Assembly (NCBI RefSeq): GCF_900143515.1
Contig: NZ_FSQT01000001.1
Span: 496,001-560,000 of the forward strand
Length of the DNA: 64,000 nt
Source: Micromonospora cremea
GTDB taxonomy: Bacteria; Actinomycetota; Actinomycetes; Mycobacteriales; Micromonosporaceae
Direction: 5' to 3'
Below, piece after piece: positions 19,012 to 29,200 of the stretch. The first letter of the stretch is position 1; every line of letters begins with the position of its first letter. The translations under genes and the position numbers were made by a program. Below the pieces are notes generated by a model that did no database searches, was not told the origin of the DNA, and saw only the letters and a list, made by a program, of their open reading frames with translations.

Positions 19012-19731
19012 ATGGGCCAGGTCCTGGGCAGGGCGAAGCTGCCCGAGGGCGTCGCGGGTATCGCCCGGCTGCACGCGATGATCGGTGAGCCCCTCGGCGA
19101 CGAGCAGGACGACGACGCGACGGTGGCGGTCGGGATCGAGACCGACCGCGGGCCTTGGGTGCAGGCGCTGATCGCGGCCGGCTACCAGATCTACGCGATC
19201 AACCCGCTGCAGGTGGCCCGCTACCGCGAACGGCACAGCGTGTCCGGGGCCAAGAGCGACACCGCCGACGCGCACGTTCTGGCTGACATGATGCGCACGG
19301 ACCGCCACCTGCTACGCCCCATCGCCGACGACAGCGTGCAGGCCGAGGCGATCAAGGTCCTCACTCGGGCACACATGACAATGATCTGGGAAGGCACCCG
19401 TTACCTGCTGCGGCTGCGTCACGCGCTGCGCGAGTTCTTCCCTGCAGCGTTGGTCGCCTTCGATGACCTCACCGCCGTCGACACCCTCGAGCTGCTCGGC
19501 GCCGCGCCCGACCCCGCCTCGGCCGCTGCCCTGACCATCGAACAGATCACCGGCGCGCTCAGGCATGCCCGCCGCCGCAACAGCGCCGCGGAGGCCGAGG
19601 TGATCGTCGCCGCGTTGCGCGGCGAGTACCTGGGCCAGCCGCCCACCGAACCGGGGCAGTCCCCGGTGCCACTTGAGGATGGTGTGGGGCGCACCAGCAG
19701 CCGCGGGCCCACCTGTTCGTACTCATCCTGA
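19012..19731 (+). pseudogene. IS110-family transposase fragment (both ends missing)
   Basis: The central part matches the IS110 DEDD-type transposase N-terminal region: GIARLHAMIG, VGIETDRGPWVQALIAAGY, INPLQVARYRERHSVSGAKSD and DAHVLADMMRTDRH. The expected N-terminal segment bearing the first catalytic Asp is absent, since the frame starts just before EGVAGIARL. The C-terminal Transposase_20 domain is missing too: after ALRGEYLGQPP the sequence becomes unrelated. It is therefore an insertion-sequence scar between the two divergent defence arms, and is unlikely to encode a working enzyme. Confidence 0.8.
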
Positions 19732-20069
19732 GCGCCGTCCAACACCGGGGACGCGGGTGCAGCAAGCGCTGCGGGCAGATGACCGGTCCGCAGGCTCGAA
19801 CCGGATCTTCTGTTGCCAAGTTGGCGGAATTCGATAGATCCGGATTTCAACAACACGGTCAGGTTGCATCAGGGCGTCGGATATCGGAGGACGAGCACCA
19901 CGGCCGTGGCCGAGCCATCCGTGACGCCCGCGTCAAGGGCATGCGGGCCGCGGTCGAGGCAGGGGTTGCCTTCCGCCGTCGGCTACGGCAAGATCCGCCG
20001 TGAATTTCGACTTCCTAGCTGGCTGAACTGGTCAGACACGCGTCGGGTCGGTGAAGCAGAGGTAGTCCG
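19732..20069. other. Promoter region of the four-gene helicase/GHKL/GTPase operon
   Basis: No gene supported. The SNF2-like gene starts at its 3' end with AGAGGTAG as ribosome-binding site. The promoter should lie here, but no convincing elements stand out. The left part is decayed IS-derived sequence. Confidence 0.4.
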
Positions 20070-23000
20070 GTGGTGTTCGCGGTCGGCAATATCGTGGTGG
20101 TGCGGGCGGACCAGTCGAGGATCGGGCCGGTGGTCGAGGTGCTGCCGGCCGTCGACGGGCTGGCACGCTACCGGGTGTTCCATGCCCCGGGCAACATCCG
20201 CGACTACGCCGAGGACCAGCTCGTCCCCGCGCCGCCGGAACCGGTCGGTGACCAGGTCTTGCTCGACGCGGAAGAGTTCCGGACCGGGCTCACCGCGGCA
20301 CGGTTGCGCCATCCGTTGACCGACCACATCTACGCGCTGCGGGCGGCGCGCATCCAGTACGTGCCGTTCCAGTTCCGCCCGCTGCTGCGGCTTGCCCGGG
20401 CCGATGAGCCGCGGTTGCTCATCGCCGACGACGTGGGCGTCGGCAAGACGATCGAGGCGGGGCTCATCCTCAAGGAGCTGGCGGCGCGGCAGCCGTTGGA
20501 GACCGTACTGGTCGTCTGCTCCAAGGCGCTGGTCGTCAAATGGCGCGAGGAGATGCGCCGCTTCGACGAGGAGTTCCGGATCCTTGACGCGGCCAGTCTG
20601 CGCTACTGCCTGAACGAGGCGGAGGTGGAGGGCCGGTGGCCGCAGGAGTATCGGCGGTCGATCGTCCACTATGAACTTATGCGGCTCGATCCCTACCTGC
20701 GTGGCGAGGGGGAGGGGCGGCGGCGGCGGGTGGGACTCTTCGACCTGGACCCGGCGCCGCACTTCGACCTGGTGATCGCCGACGAGGCCCATCATGTGCG
20801 CACCCCAGGCACCAACGGGCATCTGCTCGCCGAGTACCTCAGCGAGGCCAGCACGGCCATGCTGCTGCTGTCGGCGACTCCGATCCAGACCAGCTCACGC
20901 GATCTGTTCACCCTGCTACGGCTGCTGCGGCCCGACCTGTTCCCCGAGCCGCAGTCGTTGGCCGACATGCTGGAGCCCAACCGCTACCTGACCGCCGCGG
21001 CCCGGGTGCTGCGGCAGGCAGGCGACGGCTCAGCCCAGCAGGCGGCTCGATACCTGGAGTTGGCGGCGGCGACCGGGTGGGGAACGCGGACCCTCCCGAT
21101 AAACCCGAGGTACCAGACCGTGCGGGCTCGGCTTGACGGGCAACCCCAATTGACTGGCGACGAGCGGGTGCGTTGTGTCACCGACATCGAGGAACTGAAC
21201 TTGCTGTCGCACTTGGTGAACCGGACGCGGCGCCGGGACATCGGGCCGTTCACCCTGCGCGAGCCGCACACCGTCGCGGTGCCGTTCACGCCTGCGCAGC
21301 AGGAGCTCTACGACCGGCTCATCCAGGCGCGGCGCGACGAGCTGTTGCTGCGGCACGACCCGACCGCGGCCGGGCTGGTGCTGGTGACGCTAGAGCGCCA
21401 GGCGGCCAGTTGCCTGCCCGCCCTGGCCGCGCGGCTGGCGACGGGAGAGACGCTCACGGCCCAGGACCTGACCGACGCGCCTGAGGCGGAGGGCGACGCG
21501 CGGGACGCGGCGCTGCCCGCCGACCTCCAGCTGCGCGCGTTGGCCCGCGCGTTGCCGGCCGACGACCCGAAGTTCGACCGGCTGCTCCGGATCGCTCGGA
21601 GCGCGCTAGCCGCGGACGGGCCGGGCAAGGTGCTGGTCTTCTCTTTCTTCCTGAGCACGTTGGATTACCTCGCCGAGCGGCTGGCCTCTGCCGGGGTGCG
21701 GGTCGGTCTGGTTACTGGGCGCACCGACGAAGTCGAGCGCGAGAGCTTGCGCGACCGGTTCCGGGCCGACCGGGCCGATCCCGATGCGCTGGACGCGCTG
21801 CTGTCCAGCGAGGTCGGCTGCGAGGGTCTGGACTACGAGTTCTGTGACCGGCTGGTCAACTATGACATCCCATGGAACCCGATGCGCGTGGAGCAGCGAA
21901 TCGGCCGCATCGACCGGTTCGGCCAGCGAAGTCCGAAGGTGCTCGTGTTCAACTTCGTCACGCCGGGCACGGTCGAAGAGCGCGTGTTTCACCGTTGCTG
22001 GGAGCGGCTGGGGCTCTTCCAGGACACGCTCGGCGACCTGGAGGGTGTGCTTGGCGACGTCGTGCAGGACCTGAACAACCTGCTCGCCAGTACCGAGCTG
22101 ACACCGTCCCAGGTGGACGAGAGGGCTCGGCAGCTCGCCGACAACGCCGTGCGCCTGGCCGAGGAGACCCGCAATGTCGACGAGGCGGCCGCAGACCTGC
22201 TTGGCCTCGACGACAGCCTGACCCGCGACCTGGACGACCTGGTGGCGCAAGGTCGGGCCGTCACCGAGCAACAACTGGAGGAGCTACTAAGGGCGTTCCT
22301 GGCTGCGCCACCGTTGCAGGGCACGCTGCAGGCCACATCAGACACCGTACGCCGGATCCACCTGAACAAGGCGGCCCGCACCGAGCTCGCCGGGATGCTG
22401 GAGGTACGGCCGTCGCTGCTCGCCGGGCGGCCGGGTCGGCAGTTGCGCGACTGGCTCGCCGGCGGCGGGCCGGGCCTGCCGGTGACGTTCTCGGTCGACG
22501 AAGCCACCAACCACCGGTCGCTGGCTTTCGTCACCGCCACCCATCCGCTGATCCGGCTGGCGGTGGCGTCCCTGGCCCCGCGCGACGGGCATGTGCTGGC
22601 CGCGCGGCTCGAGGTCGCCGACGCCAGCGTGCCGGCGGGGGAGTACGCCTTCGCCGTCCATGCGTGGGAAACGATCGCTGCCCGCCCCGAGGTATGCGCG
22701 GTCGGGTTCGCCGTGCACACCGCCACCCTCGCGCCGGCACCGGCGGTGGAGCGGCTGCTGCTGGCGCTCCTGGCCGGCACGGCGACGATGCGGACCCCAC
22801 CCGGTGTCGCCTTCGACAAGGCCCGTGATGTGCTCGACGCGCACGCTGAGCAGCGCCGGCGCGCGGCGGCGACCGCCGCCGCGGAGACCAGCGAGGTCTA
22901 CGCGGCGGGACGGCTGGCCAGTCTCGACGCGCACCATCAGCGGGTCGCGCAGCGCCTAGACGAGCGGGTGACGTCGGCAGCGGAGCCCCGGATCGCGCGC

Positions 23001-23135
23001 ATGCGTGCCGCGCAACGTGAGCGAGTCGAGCAGGACTACCGCCGGCGCCGCCGTGACCTCGAGGAGCGCCGCGGGGCCGACATCGTCAGCCATCGCATCA
23101 CCGAAGGAGTGCTGAGGGTCATCCATGACCAGTGA
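20070..23135 (+). CDS. RapA/SNF2-type helicase, first gene of a four-gene defence-like operon
   Basis: A 1021-residue superfamily 2 ATPase. The N-terminal ~75 residues (VGNIVVVRADQSRIGPVVEV...) look like the small beta-barrel that precedes RapA-like helicases. Motifs: Walker A DDVGVGKT (about 120-127), DEAH in IADEAHHVRTPG (about 237), LSATPIQTSSRDLF, EGLDYEFCDRLVNYDIPWNP and RIGRIDRFGQ (about 610-620). The C-terminal 400 residues are largely helical and charged, ending in a coiled-coil-like RRRRDLEERRG region. The GTG at 20070 is followed at once by another GTG; AGAGGTAG lies upstream. It overlaps the next gene by 11 bp. It resembles DrmD in type, but no methylase, DrmA or DrmB follows it. 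Inferred role: DNA-translocating sensor or remodeller. Confidence 0.8.
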   Translation: MVFAVGNIVVVRADQSRIGPVVEVLPAVDGLARYRVFHAPGNIRDYAEDQLVPAPPEPVGDQVLLDAEEFRTGLTAARLRHPLTDHIYALRAARIQYVPFQFRPLLRLARADEPRLLIADDVGVGKTIEAGLILKELAARQPLETVLVVCSKALVVKWREEMRRFDEEFRILDAASLRYCLNEAEVEGRWPQEYRRSIVHYELMRLDPYLRGEGEGRRRRVGLFDLDPAPHFDLVIADEAHHVRTPGTNGHLLAEYLSEASTAMLLLSATPIQTSSRDLFTLLRLLRPDLFPEPQSLADMLEPNRYLTAAARVLRQAGDGSAQQAARYLELAAATGWGTRTLPINPRYQTVRARLDGQPQLTGDERVRCVTDIEELNLLSHLVNRTRRRDIGPFTLREPHTVAVPFTPAQQELYDRLIQARRDELLLRHDPTAAGLVLVTLERQAASCLPALAARLATGETLTAQDLTDAPEAEGDARDAALPADLQLRALARALPADDPKFDRLLRIARSALAADGPGKVLVFSFFLSTLDYLAERLASAGVRVGLVTGRTDEVERESLRDRFRADRADPDALDALLSSEVGCEGLDYEFCDRLVNYDIPWNPMRVEQRIGRIDRFGQRSPKVLVFNFVTPGTVEERVFHRCWERLGLFQDTLGDLEGVLGDVVQDLNNLLASTELTPSQVDERARQLADNAVRLAEETRNVDEAAADLLGLDDSLTRDLDDLVAQGRAVTEQQLEELLRAFLAAPPLQGTLQATSDTVRRIHLNKAARTELAGMLEVRPSLLAGRPGRQLRDWLAGGGPGLPVTFSVDEATNHRSLAFVTATHPLIRLAVASLAPRDGHVLAARLEVADASVPAGEYAFAVHAWETIAARPEVCAVGFAVHTATLAPAPAVERLLLALLAGTATMRTPPGVAFDKARDVLDAHAEQRRRAAATAAAETSEVYAAGRLASLDAHHQRVAQRLDERVTSAAEPRIARMRAAQRERVEQDYRRRRRDLEERRGADIVSHRITEGVLRVIHDQ

Positions 23136-26100
23136 CTACGCGCGCATCCGCCAGGAGAACATCCGGGAATACGGCGAAGGCACCCGTCACCTCGGCTTCC
23201 TGCAACGCCTCTACGCCGACCGAACGCACTTCATCTTCGAGCTGCTGCAGAACGCCGAGGACGCCCGCGCGACGCAGGTGAGCTTCGTACTCGAACCGGA
23301 GCGGCTCATTGTCAGCCACGACGGGCGGCCCTTCGACGAGGCCGATGTGCGGGGCATCTGCGGAGTCGGCGAATCCACGAAGGACGGTGACCTGACCGCG
23401 ATCGGGCGGTTCGGCATCGGCTTCAAGGCAGTCTATGCCTACACCACCATGCCCGAGGTGCACTCCGGCGACGAGCACCTCCGGATCCGGCACTACGTGC
23501 GCCCCGAACCCGCCGATCCGCACGAGGAGGTGGCTGACGACTGTACGGTCTTCGTCTTTCCCTTCGACCGCCCCGACGTGCCCGCAGAGTCGGCGTACGA
23601 GGAGATCTCCGACGGCCTGTGGGACCTGGACTCCGTGGCTCTCCTGTTCCTGCACAACATCCAGAGCCTTAGTTTCGAGTGCGACGACGGTTCGTTTCGG
23701 ATGAGCCGGATCCGCGACGAGAACGACCCTACGAGGGTCGCCTTGGAATGCCAGGTCGACGGTGACGTGTCGGAGACCGAACACTGGTGGGTCTACGGTC
23801 GCACGATGGATCGAGAGGACCTGGCCGGCCGGCGAGTCGAGGTCGCGTTCCAGAGGTCCGGTCCCGAGGCAGGCGCCCCGTTCGAACGCCCGGGCTCGTC
23901 ACCGCTTGTCGCGTACTTTCCCACCGACAAGGAGACCCGGCTCGGGTTCCTCCTGCAGGCGCCATTCCGGACCACACCGGCGCGCGACAACGTGCCCGAG
24001 CGCGATCCGCTCAACATCGCCCTCATCGATGAGGCGACCGGGCTGCTCGTCAACGCGCTACAGACCCTGCGCGACGATGGCCTCTTGGACCTCGATGTTC
24101 TCGACGCCCTGCCGATCGACCCTGGCGCATTCCCGGAGGGTGGTCTGCTGCGCCGCCTCTTCGACGGTGTGCGCGATGCCCTGCGGGACGAGGGCGAGGC
24201 GTTTTTCCCTACCGCTGACGGCGGCTTCTACGTGTCCATCGACCTGCTCAGATTACCGCGTGGTGCCGGTATCAGAGAGTTGCTCTCGCCGGAGCTGTTG
24301 GGTCGCCTGGTCGGCGCGGATGAGCCTGTGTGCTGGCCGCCCGCCGAGCTGAGCTACGAACGGCACCGCACGCTGTGGGACTACCTGAACCGTGAGCTCG
24401 GGGTCGCAGTGATCACCCCAGACTGGTTGGTCGGTCACCTCAATCCGGAGTTCCTGAGCACCGCTGACGATGGCTGGTTGATCCGGCTCTACGCGGTGCT
24501 CGCGCGCAGCCCGCACCTTCTGTCGCAGCTCAGACGGATGCCCTCGTTGATCCGGCTGGAGGACGGCTCGCACGCGGCGGCGTTCGGGGCCGACGACCGG
24601 CCGGGCGCCTACCTGCCCGGGCCGACACCGAGCGAGTACCCGACGGTCCGCCGCACCATCGTCGCCGACGCGACCGCCCGGCATTTCCTGACCAGCCTGG
24701 GCCTGAAGGAACCCGATCTGGTGGACGAGGTGCTCGACAAGGTCCTGCCCCGCTACCGCGGGTCCACCGTGTCCGTCGACGACACCCGCCACCGCCAGGA
24801 CCTCGACATGATCCAGCAGGCGTTGCGGGACGTCTCAAGGGAACGCCGGTCCGCGCTGGTCGAACAGCTACGGCAGACAGCGATCGTGCGGGCAAGGGCC
24901 TCCAACGGCACGGCTACCGCCTACCGCTTGCCTCGAGGATGCTATTGGGCTGACGAGGACCTGGAGCACTACTTCAAGCCGACCACGCGCTGGTTCCTTG
25001 GCGAAGACTACGAGCCCTATCGCGCGATGCTCACCGAGTTGGGCGTCAGTGAGCACGTGTACGTCGCCGAGCGCTTGGCTACCGCCGCCGGTTACGTTGT
25101 GGATGCGCATTTCCGGGGCTTTCACCAACGCGGCATCCGTGGCTTCGACCCGGACCTAGATGTCGACGGGCTTGATGCAGCACTGGCTAACCCCGATCTC
25201 CGGCGCAGCGCGTACGTGTGGAACCGCCTGCTCGCCCGGCGCGCCGACCGGCTCCGGGGATTCGTCGAGACCGCGACCAGGGCCACGTACGAGAACGCGA
25301 CACGTCGGAGAAAGGTGACGCTCCCCTACCGCTACGCGACCGAGCATGCGTGGCTCCCTGCTCCTGCGGGTGGTTGGGCGAGACCCGATGAGCTCTGTCT
25401 GGAAGATCTGCCGGCGGAGTTCCAGCGCCACCAGGGACTCGCCGATGCGCTCGGCATGATTAGCTCCGAGGTCGAGCAGCTCAGCAGCCACGTCGGCCTG
25501 CCGGTCGACATGCTCCGCTTCCTCGCCGAGAACCCAGAGATCCGCACCGAACTGGAGCGGAAGATGGCCAAAGCCCTAGCAACCGCGAAGCCGTCCACAG
25601 AGAATATTTCTGAAGTGGTCGCGGCGCTCGACTACGCCGCCGAGTTGGCGAGCGCCTTCGCCCGACCCAGCGACGGCGTCGCGTTCGACGACGACGCCCC
25701 GGCGCACGGCCATGGTCAAATCGGCGTACCAGACCTGCGCCGGCAACGGACCGTCGTCGACATCGCCGACGCACGGGAGGCCGAGCCGCTGCCGGCGGAC
25801 CGCCACCGCGTCCTGCCCAGGAAGGTCTGGGACGCCAAGGACACCGCCGTCCGGCCGTTCCTCATGGAGCAGTACGCCGGGCGGTGCCAGATCTGCGACG
25901 ACACCTTCCCCAAGCGCGACGGCCAGCCCTACTTCGAGGCCGTGTCCCTTGTCCCCTACACCAAGGCGGCGTGGGTCGACCGACCCGGTAACGCGCTGTG
26001 CCTGTGCGCTACCTGTGCAGCCAAGCTCCTGCACGGTGACGTCGCCGGACTCGACGTGCTCGACCAGATTCGGTCCTGGCGGACGAAGGTCGACGGCGGT

Positions 26101-26274
26101 GACGAGGCGGTCCTGCATCTGGTCCTGTGTGGGCAGCCGCATACCCTGAACTACACCGAGAAACACCTGCTCGACCTGCAGATCCTGCTGACCGAAGCCG
26201 AGATGACCCACGACCGCTACCTCCAGGCGCCGGAAGGGCTGGCCGCCGCTCAGGCGGGAGGGGACCACCCATGA
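23125..26274 (+). CDS. Sacsin/Hsp90-type GHKL ATPase with C-terminal degenerate HNH-like zinc module
   Basis: A 1049-residue protein. The N-terminal GHKL ATPase shows the N-box FIFELLQNAEDA (about 37-48), the G1 box SHDGRPF (64-70) and the G2 box GRFGIGFKAVY (94-104), as in sacsin N-terminal-like domains. The middle ~700 residues contain no motif I know. Near the C-terminus CQIC (921-924) and CATC (961-964) bracket a treble-clef fold like an HNH nuclease, but the usual catalytic EAHH position reads EAVS, so it probably binds DNA or zinc rather than cuts. The start overlaps the helicase stop by 11 bp, and the stop overlaps the next ATG (ATGA). GHKL ATPases of the MORC/MutL kind occur in restriction-like systems; the role here is inferred. 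Confidence 0.78.
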   Translation: MTSDYARIRQENIREYGEGTRHLGFLQRLYADRTHFIFELLQNAEDARATQVSFVLEPERLIVSHDGRPFDEADVRGICGVGESTKDGDLTAIGRFGIGFKAVYAYTTMPEVHSGDEHLRIRHYVRPEPADPHEEVADDCTVFVFPFDRPDVPAESAYEEISDGLWDLDSVALLFLHNIQSLSFECDDGSFRMSRIRDENDPTRVALECQVDGDVSETEHWWVYGRTMDREDLAGRRVEVAFQRSGPEAGAPFERPGSSPLVAYFPTDKETRLGFLLQAPFRTTPARDNVPERDPLNIALIDEATGLLVNALQTLRDDGLLDLDVLDALPIDPGAFPEGGLLRRLFDGVRDALRDEGEAFFPTADGGFYVSIDLLRLPRGAGIRELLSPELLGRLVGADEPVCWPPAELSYERHRTLWDYLNRELGVAVITPDWLVGHLNPEFLSTADDGWLIRLYAVLARSPHLLSQLRRMPSLIRLEDGSHAAAFGADDRPGAYLPGPTPSEYPTVRRTIVADATARHFLTSLGLKEPDLVDEVLDKVLPRYRGSTVSVDDTRHRQDLDMIQQALRDVSRERRSALVEQLRQTAIVRARASNGTATAYRLPRGCYWADEDLEHYFKPTTRWFLGEDYEPYRAMLTELGVSEHVYVAERLATAAGYVVDAHFRGFHQRGIRGFDPDLDVDGLDAALANPDLRRSAYVWNRLLARRADRLRGFVETATRATYENATRRRKVTLPYRYATEHAWLPAPAGGWARPDELCLEDLPAEFQRHQGLADALGMISSEVEQLSSHVGLPVDMLRFLAENPEIRTELERKMAKALATAKPSTENISEVVAALDYAAELASAFARPSDGVAFDDDAPAHGHGQIGVPDLRRQRTVVDIADAREAEPLPADRHRVLPRKVWDAKDTAVRPFLMEQYAGRCQICDDTFPKRDGQPYFEAVSLVPYTKAAWVDRPGNALCLCATCAAKLLHGDVAGLDVLDQIRSWRTKVDGGDEAVLHLVLCGQPHTLNYTEKHLLDLQILLTEAEMTHDRYLQAPEGLAAAQAGGDHP

Positions 26275-29200
26275 CGACCCCCGACCCCAGCATCACGGCG
26301 CTGCAGGCAGCCTGCCGCGACGCCGTTGCCCGTAGCCGCCCCGAAGCCGAGCGGCTGCGTCGCCGGCTTGAACGCGTCATCGCCGACCTCGGCACCCTGG
26401 CATCGGACTGCACCGACGAGGGTGTACGGCAGCTACTCCGTGTCGAGGTGGACGTGGCTGCGCTGTCGGTCGACAAGTTCCGGCAGATCGTTGACGAGCG
26501 GCTGACCGAGGTCGGCGACTTCACCGTGGTCATGTTCGGGCGTACCGGAGCCGGCAAGACCACGCTGATCAACGCCTTCGTCAGCGGGGACGGCTCAGGC
26601 ATCTCGCCCGGCGAGAACGACTGGACCGTCGAGGTCGCCGACGTGACCTGGCCCGGCGGCGTACTCGTGGACACCCCGGGCATCCTGGGCTGGGGTCGTG
26701 CCAACGGGGTCGAAGAGCTGCGCGAGCAGGCCTACCGCGGCCTCATCCGGGCGGACCTGGTCCTGCTGTGCTTCGACACTTCCAACGCCACCGCCGCCGA
26801 GTTCGACCAGGTCGCCCGCTGGGTCGCCAACTACGGCAAGCACGCCGTTGCCGTGCTCAACGTCCGCGAGCACGAGTGGCGCCGCCCCGACCGCGTGCCC
26901 CGGCTGCAGGGCCGCCTGGACATGAGCCAGGACGTCGCCGACCATGCCGAACGAGTCCGCGCCGAACTGGCCGTCCTCGGTCTGCCCGACGTTCCCGTCG
27001 TGGCCGTGAGCAGCATGCGCGCTGCGTTCGCCCGCGGCGATGTCTACCTGGGGCCCGCCGCCGAGACCCGCGACCTGCTGCGCCGACGGTTCGGCACCTC
27101 GACCGTGCTCACCTGGTCCAACCTCCATCGGTTGGAGCTGCTGCTCACCGAGACCATCCGGGAGCACGCGGTGGCCCTGCGGCTGGGGTCACAGCAGCGT
27201 CAGATCGCCGGTGAAGCCCACGCACTGGCGGCCACCTGGCACGACCTCGCCGTCACCGCGGCCGGCGCCGCCGCGACGGTCGAGGACGCGATCAACCAGA
27301 TCCAGCTCATGGTCGGCGACCCGGCGCTGCTCGGCCCCGACGCCATGAACCCCGCCACCGCCCTCGGCCGCCTCGTACGTCGCCTGCGCGAACTCGAACG
27401 TGGGCGCGGTGAACCGCTGAGCCCCGGCGGTCAGGGCTCGATCAGCCTCTACGCCGAGAACCTGGTCGGCGCGAAACTGGGCGCGGTCCGCGCCGAGGCC
27501 CGAGCCCAAGGCGAGCTCATCGTCGACCGGCTGATGGCCAAAGGGGAGGTCGCCGACGCGGCGACCCTGCTGTCGCAGATCCTGCCGCACAAGGCGATCG
27601 ACGACGCGGTGACCGAGGTGGGGCAGACCTTCGCCGAACATGTCAAGCACCGGCTGAACGTCGTCGCGAAGCGGATGGAACTGGCCACCGGTCCGGCGTC
27701 CCGCTACCCGCTGGGCGTCGACGGCAAGGCCGGGCGCAGGCTTCGCGGTGCCGGGTACGCCGTACCGGGCGCGATCGCGATCGGGGCGGTGGCCGCGGCG
27801 GTGCTGCTGGGCCCAGTCGGCATCCTCGCCGGCGCGGTCGCGGGCCTGCTCGGCGACCTGATCGGCCGGTTCCTGCGCAGCCGAGCCGCGCAGAAGCTCG
27901 AAGAGTCCCGGGCAGCGGCCAAGGCACAGGTACGCGCAGCCATCGAGAGCCACTTCGACGAGCTCGAACGGGAACTGTGCGCCGAGCTGGTCCTGCGTAC
28001 CGTCGACGCCCTCGCCGCGCAGGTGACCGGCCTCATCGATGTGGGGCTGGCGGTCCACGCGCTGCGCCGGCGGTCCGAGGCACATGTGGGGCGCCTGCGC
28101 AAACTCACCGATGAACTCGCCGCGGAGCGGGTAACCCGGACCCTGGCCGCGCGGACAGCCGCTCGGCTGGCCGCCGCGTGGCGCATGGACGACCGCCAGT
28201 GCCGTCACGAGGTGTGGCTCGGGGAGGACTGGTGCGCCGACCCCGCCTTCCTCAGCGACACCGACACTGACGACTATCCGCCCGCAGAGCCGTTCCCCGC
28301 CGAGCACCGCCTCGTGGGCCCACGGACCGGCGCGTTGCTCACGCGGATCGCCGGCTCGCCTCCGCCCGGCAGCGCTCGCACGTGGCTGGACAGCCTGACC
28401 GGGCTCTCGGGTGACTTCCGGGCCCGGGACGTGCTGCGGGAGCTGACCGCGGCGAGCGGGGGCAGGCCGCCGCGGATCGTGCTGTGCGGCGACTACAGCA
28501 GCGGCAAGACCTCGTTCGTGCGGCGGTTGTTCCGGGAGGCGGGCGCGGCGGTCCCGGACGGTCTGGTCGTCGGCGCCGCCCCGACCACTGACCATGTCCG
28601 TGTCTACGCGTGGGAGTCGTACTCGGTGATCGACACGCCGGGGTTCCAGTCCGGGACCGAAGCGCACCGCGCCGCCGCGCGGGTCGCCCTCGAACAGGCC
28701 GACCTGATCGTCTACCTGTTCACTCCCAACATCACCGTCGGCGACCGCGCCGAACTCCAGGCGCTGCTGCTGGGTGACCCCGAGGCCGGGCTCACCGCCA
28801 AACACGGTCGCTGCCTGTTCGTGATCCACCGTGTCGACGAGATCGGCATCGACCCCATCGACGCGCCGCTGACCTTCGCCGCCCGCTGCCGCCGAAGGGA
28901 GCGGGAACTGTCCGGCGAGCTGACCAGACTCATGACCGAGGGTGGCGCCGACCCCGGCGGCATCGCCGAGCAGGTCGTCAGCATGGCCGCCGACCCGTTC
29001 CGCTACGCCCGCGGCAGCCAGGACTGGGACGGGTTCGCCGACCTGGTCGAGGTGCTGCGTGACCGCCGCGCCGCCCTGGCGGCCAACGGCACCGACGCCG
29101 CGGTGCTGCACCTGGGCGTGGCCCGGTTCACCGCCCTGCGGCAGGAGGCACAGGCGCAGGAAGCGGCGATTTCTGCCCGAGCCGAGCAGCGCGCCATGTT

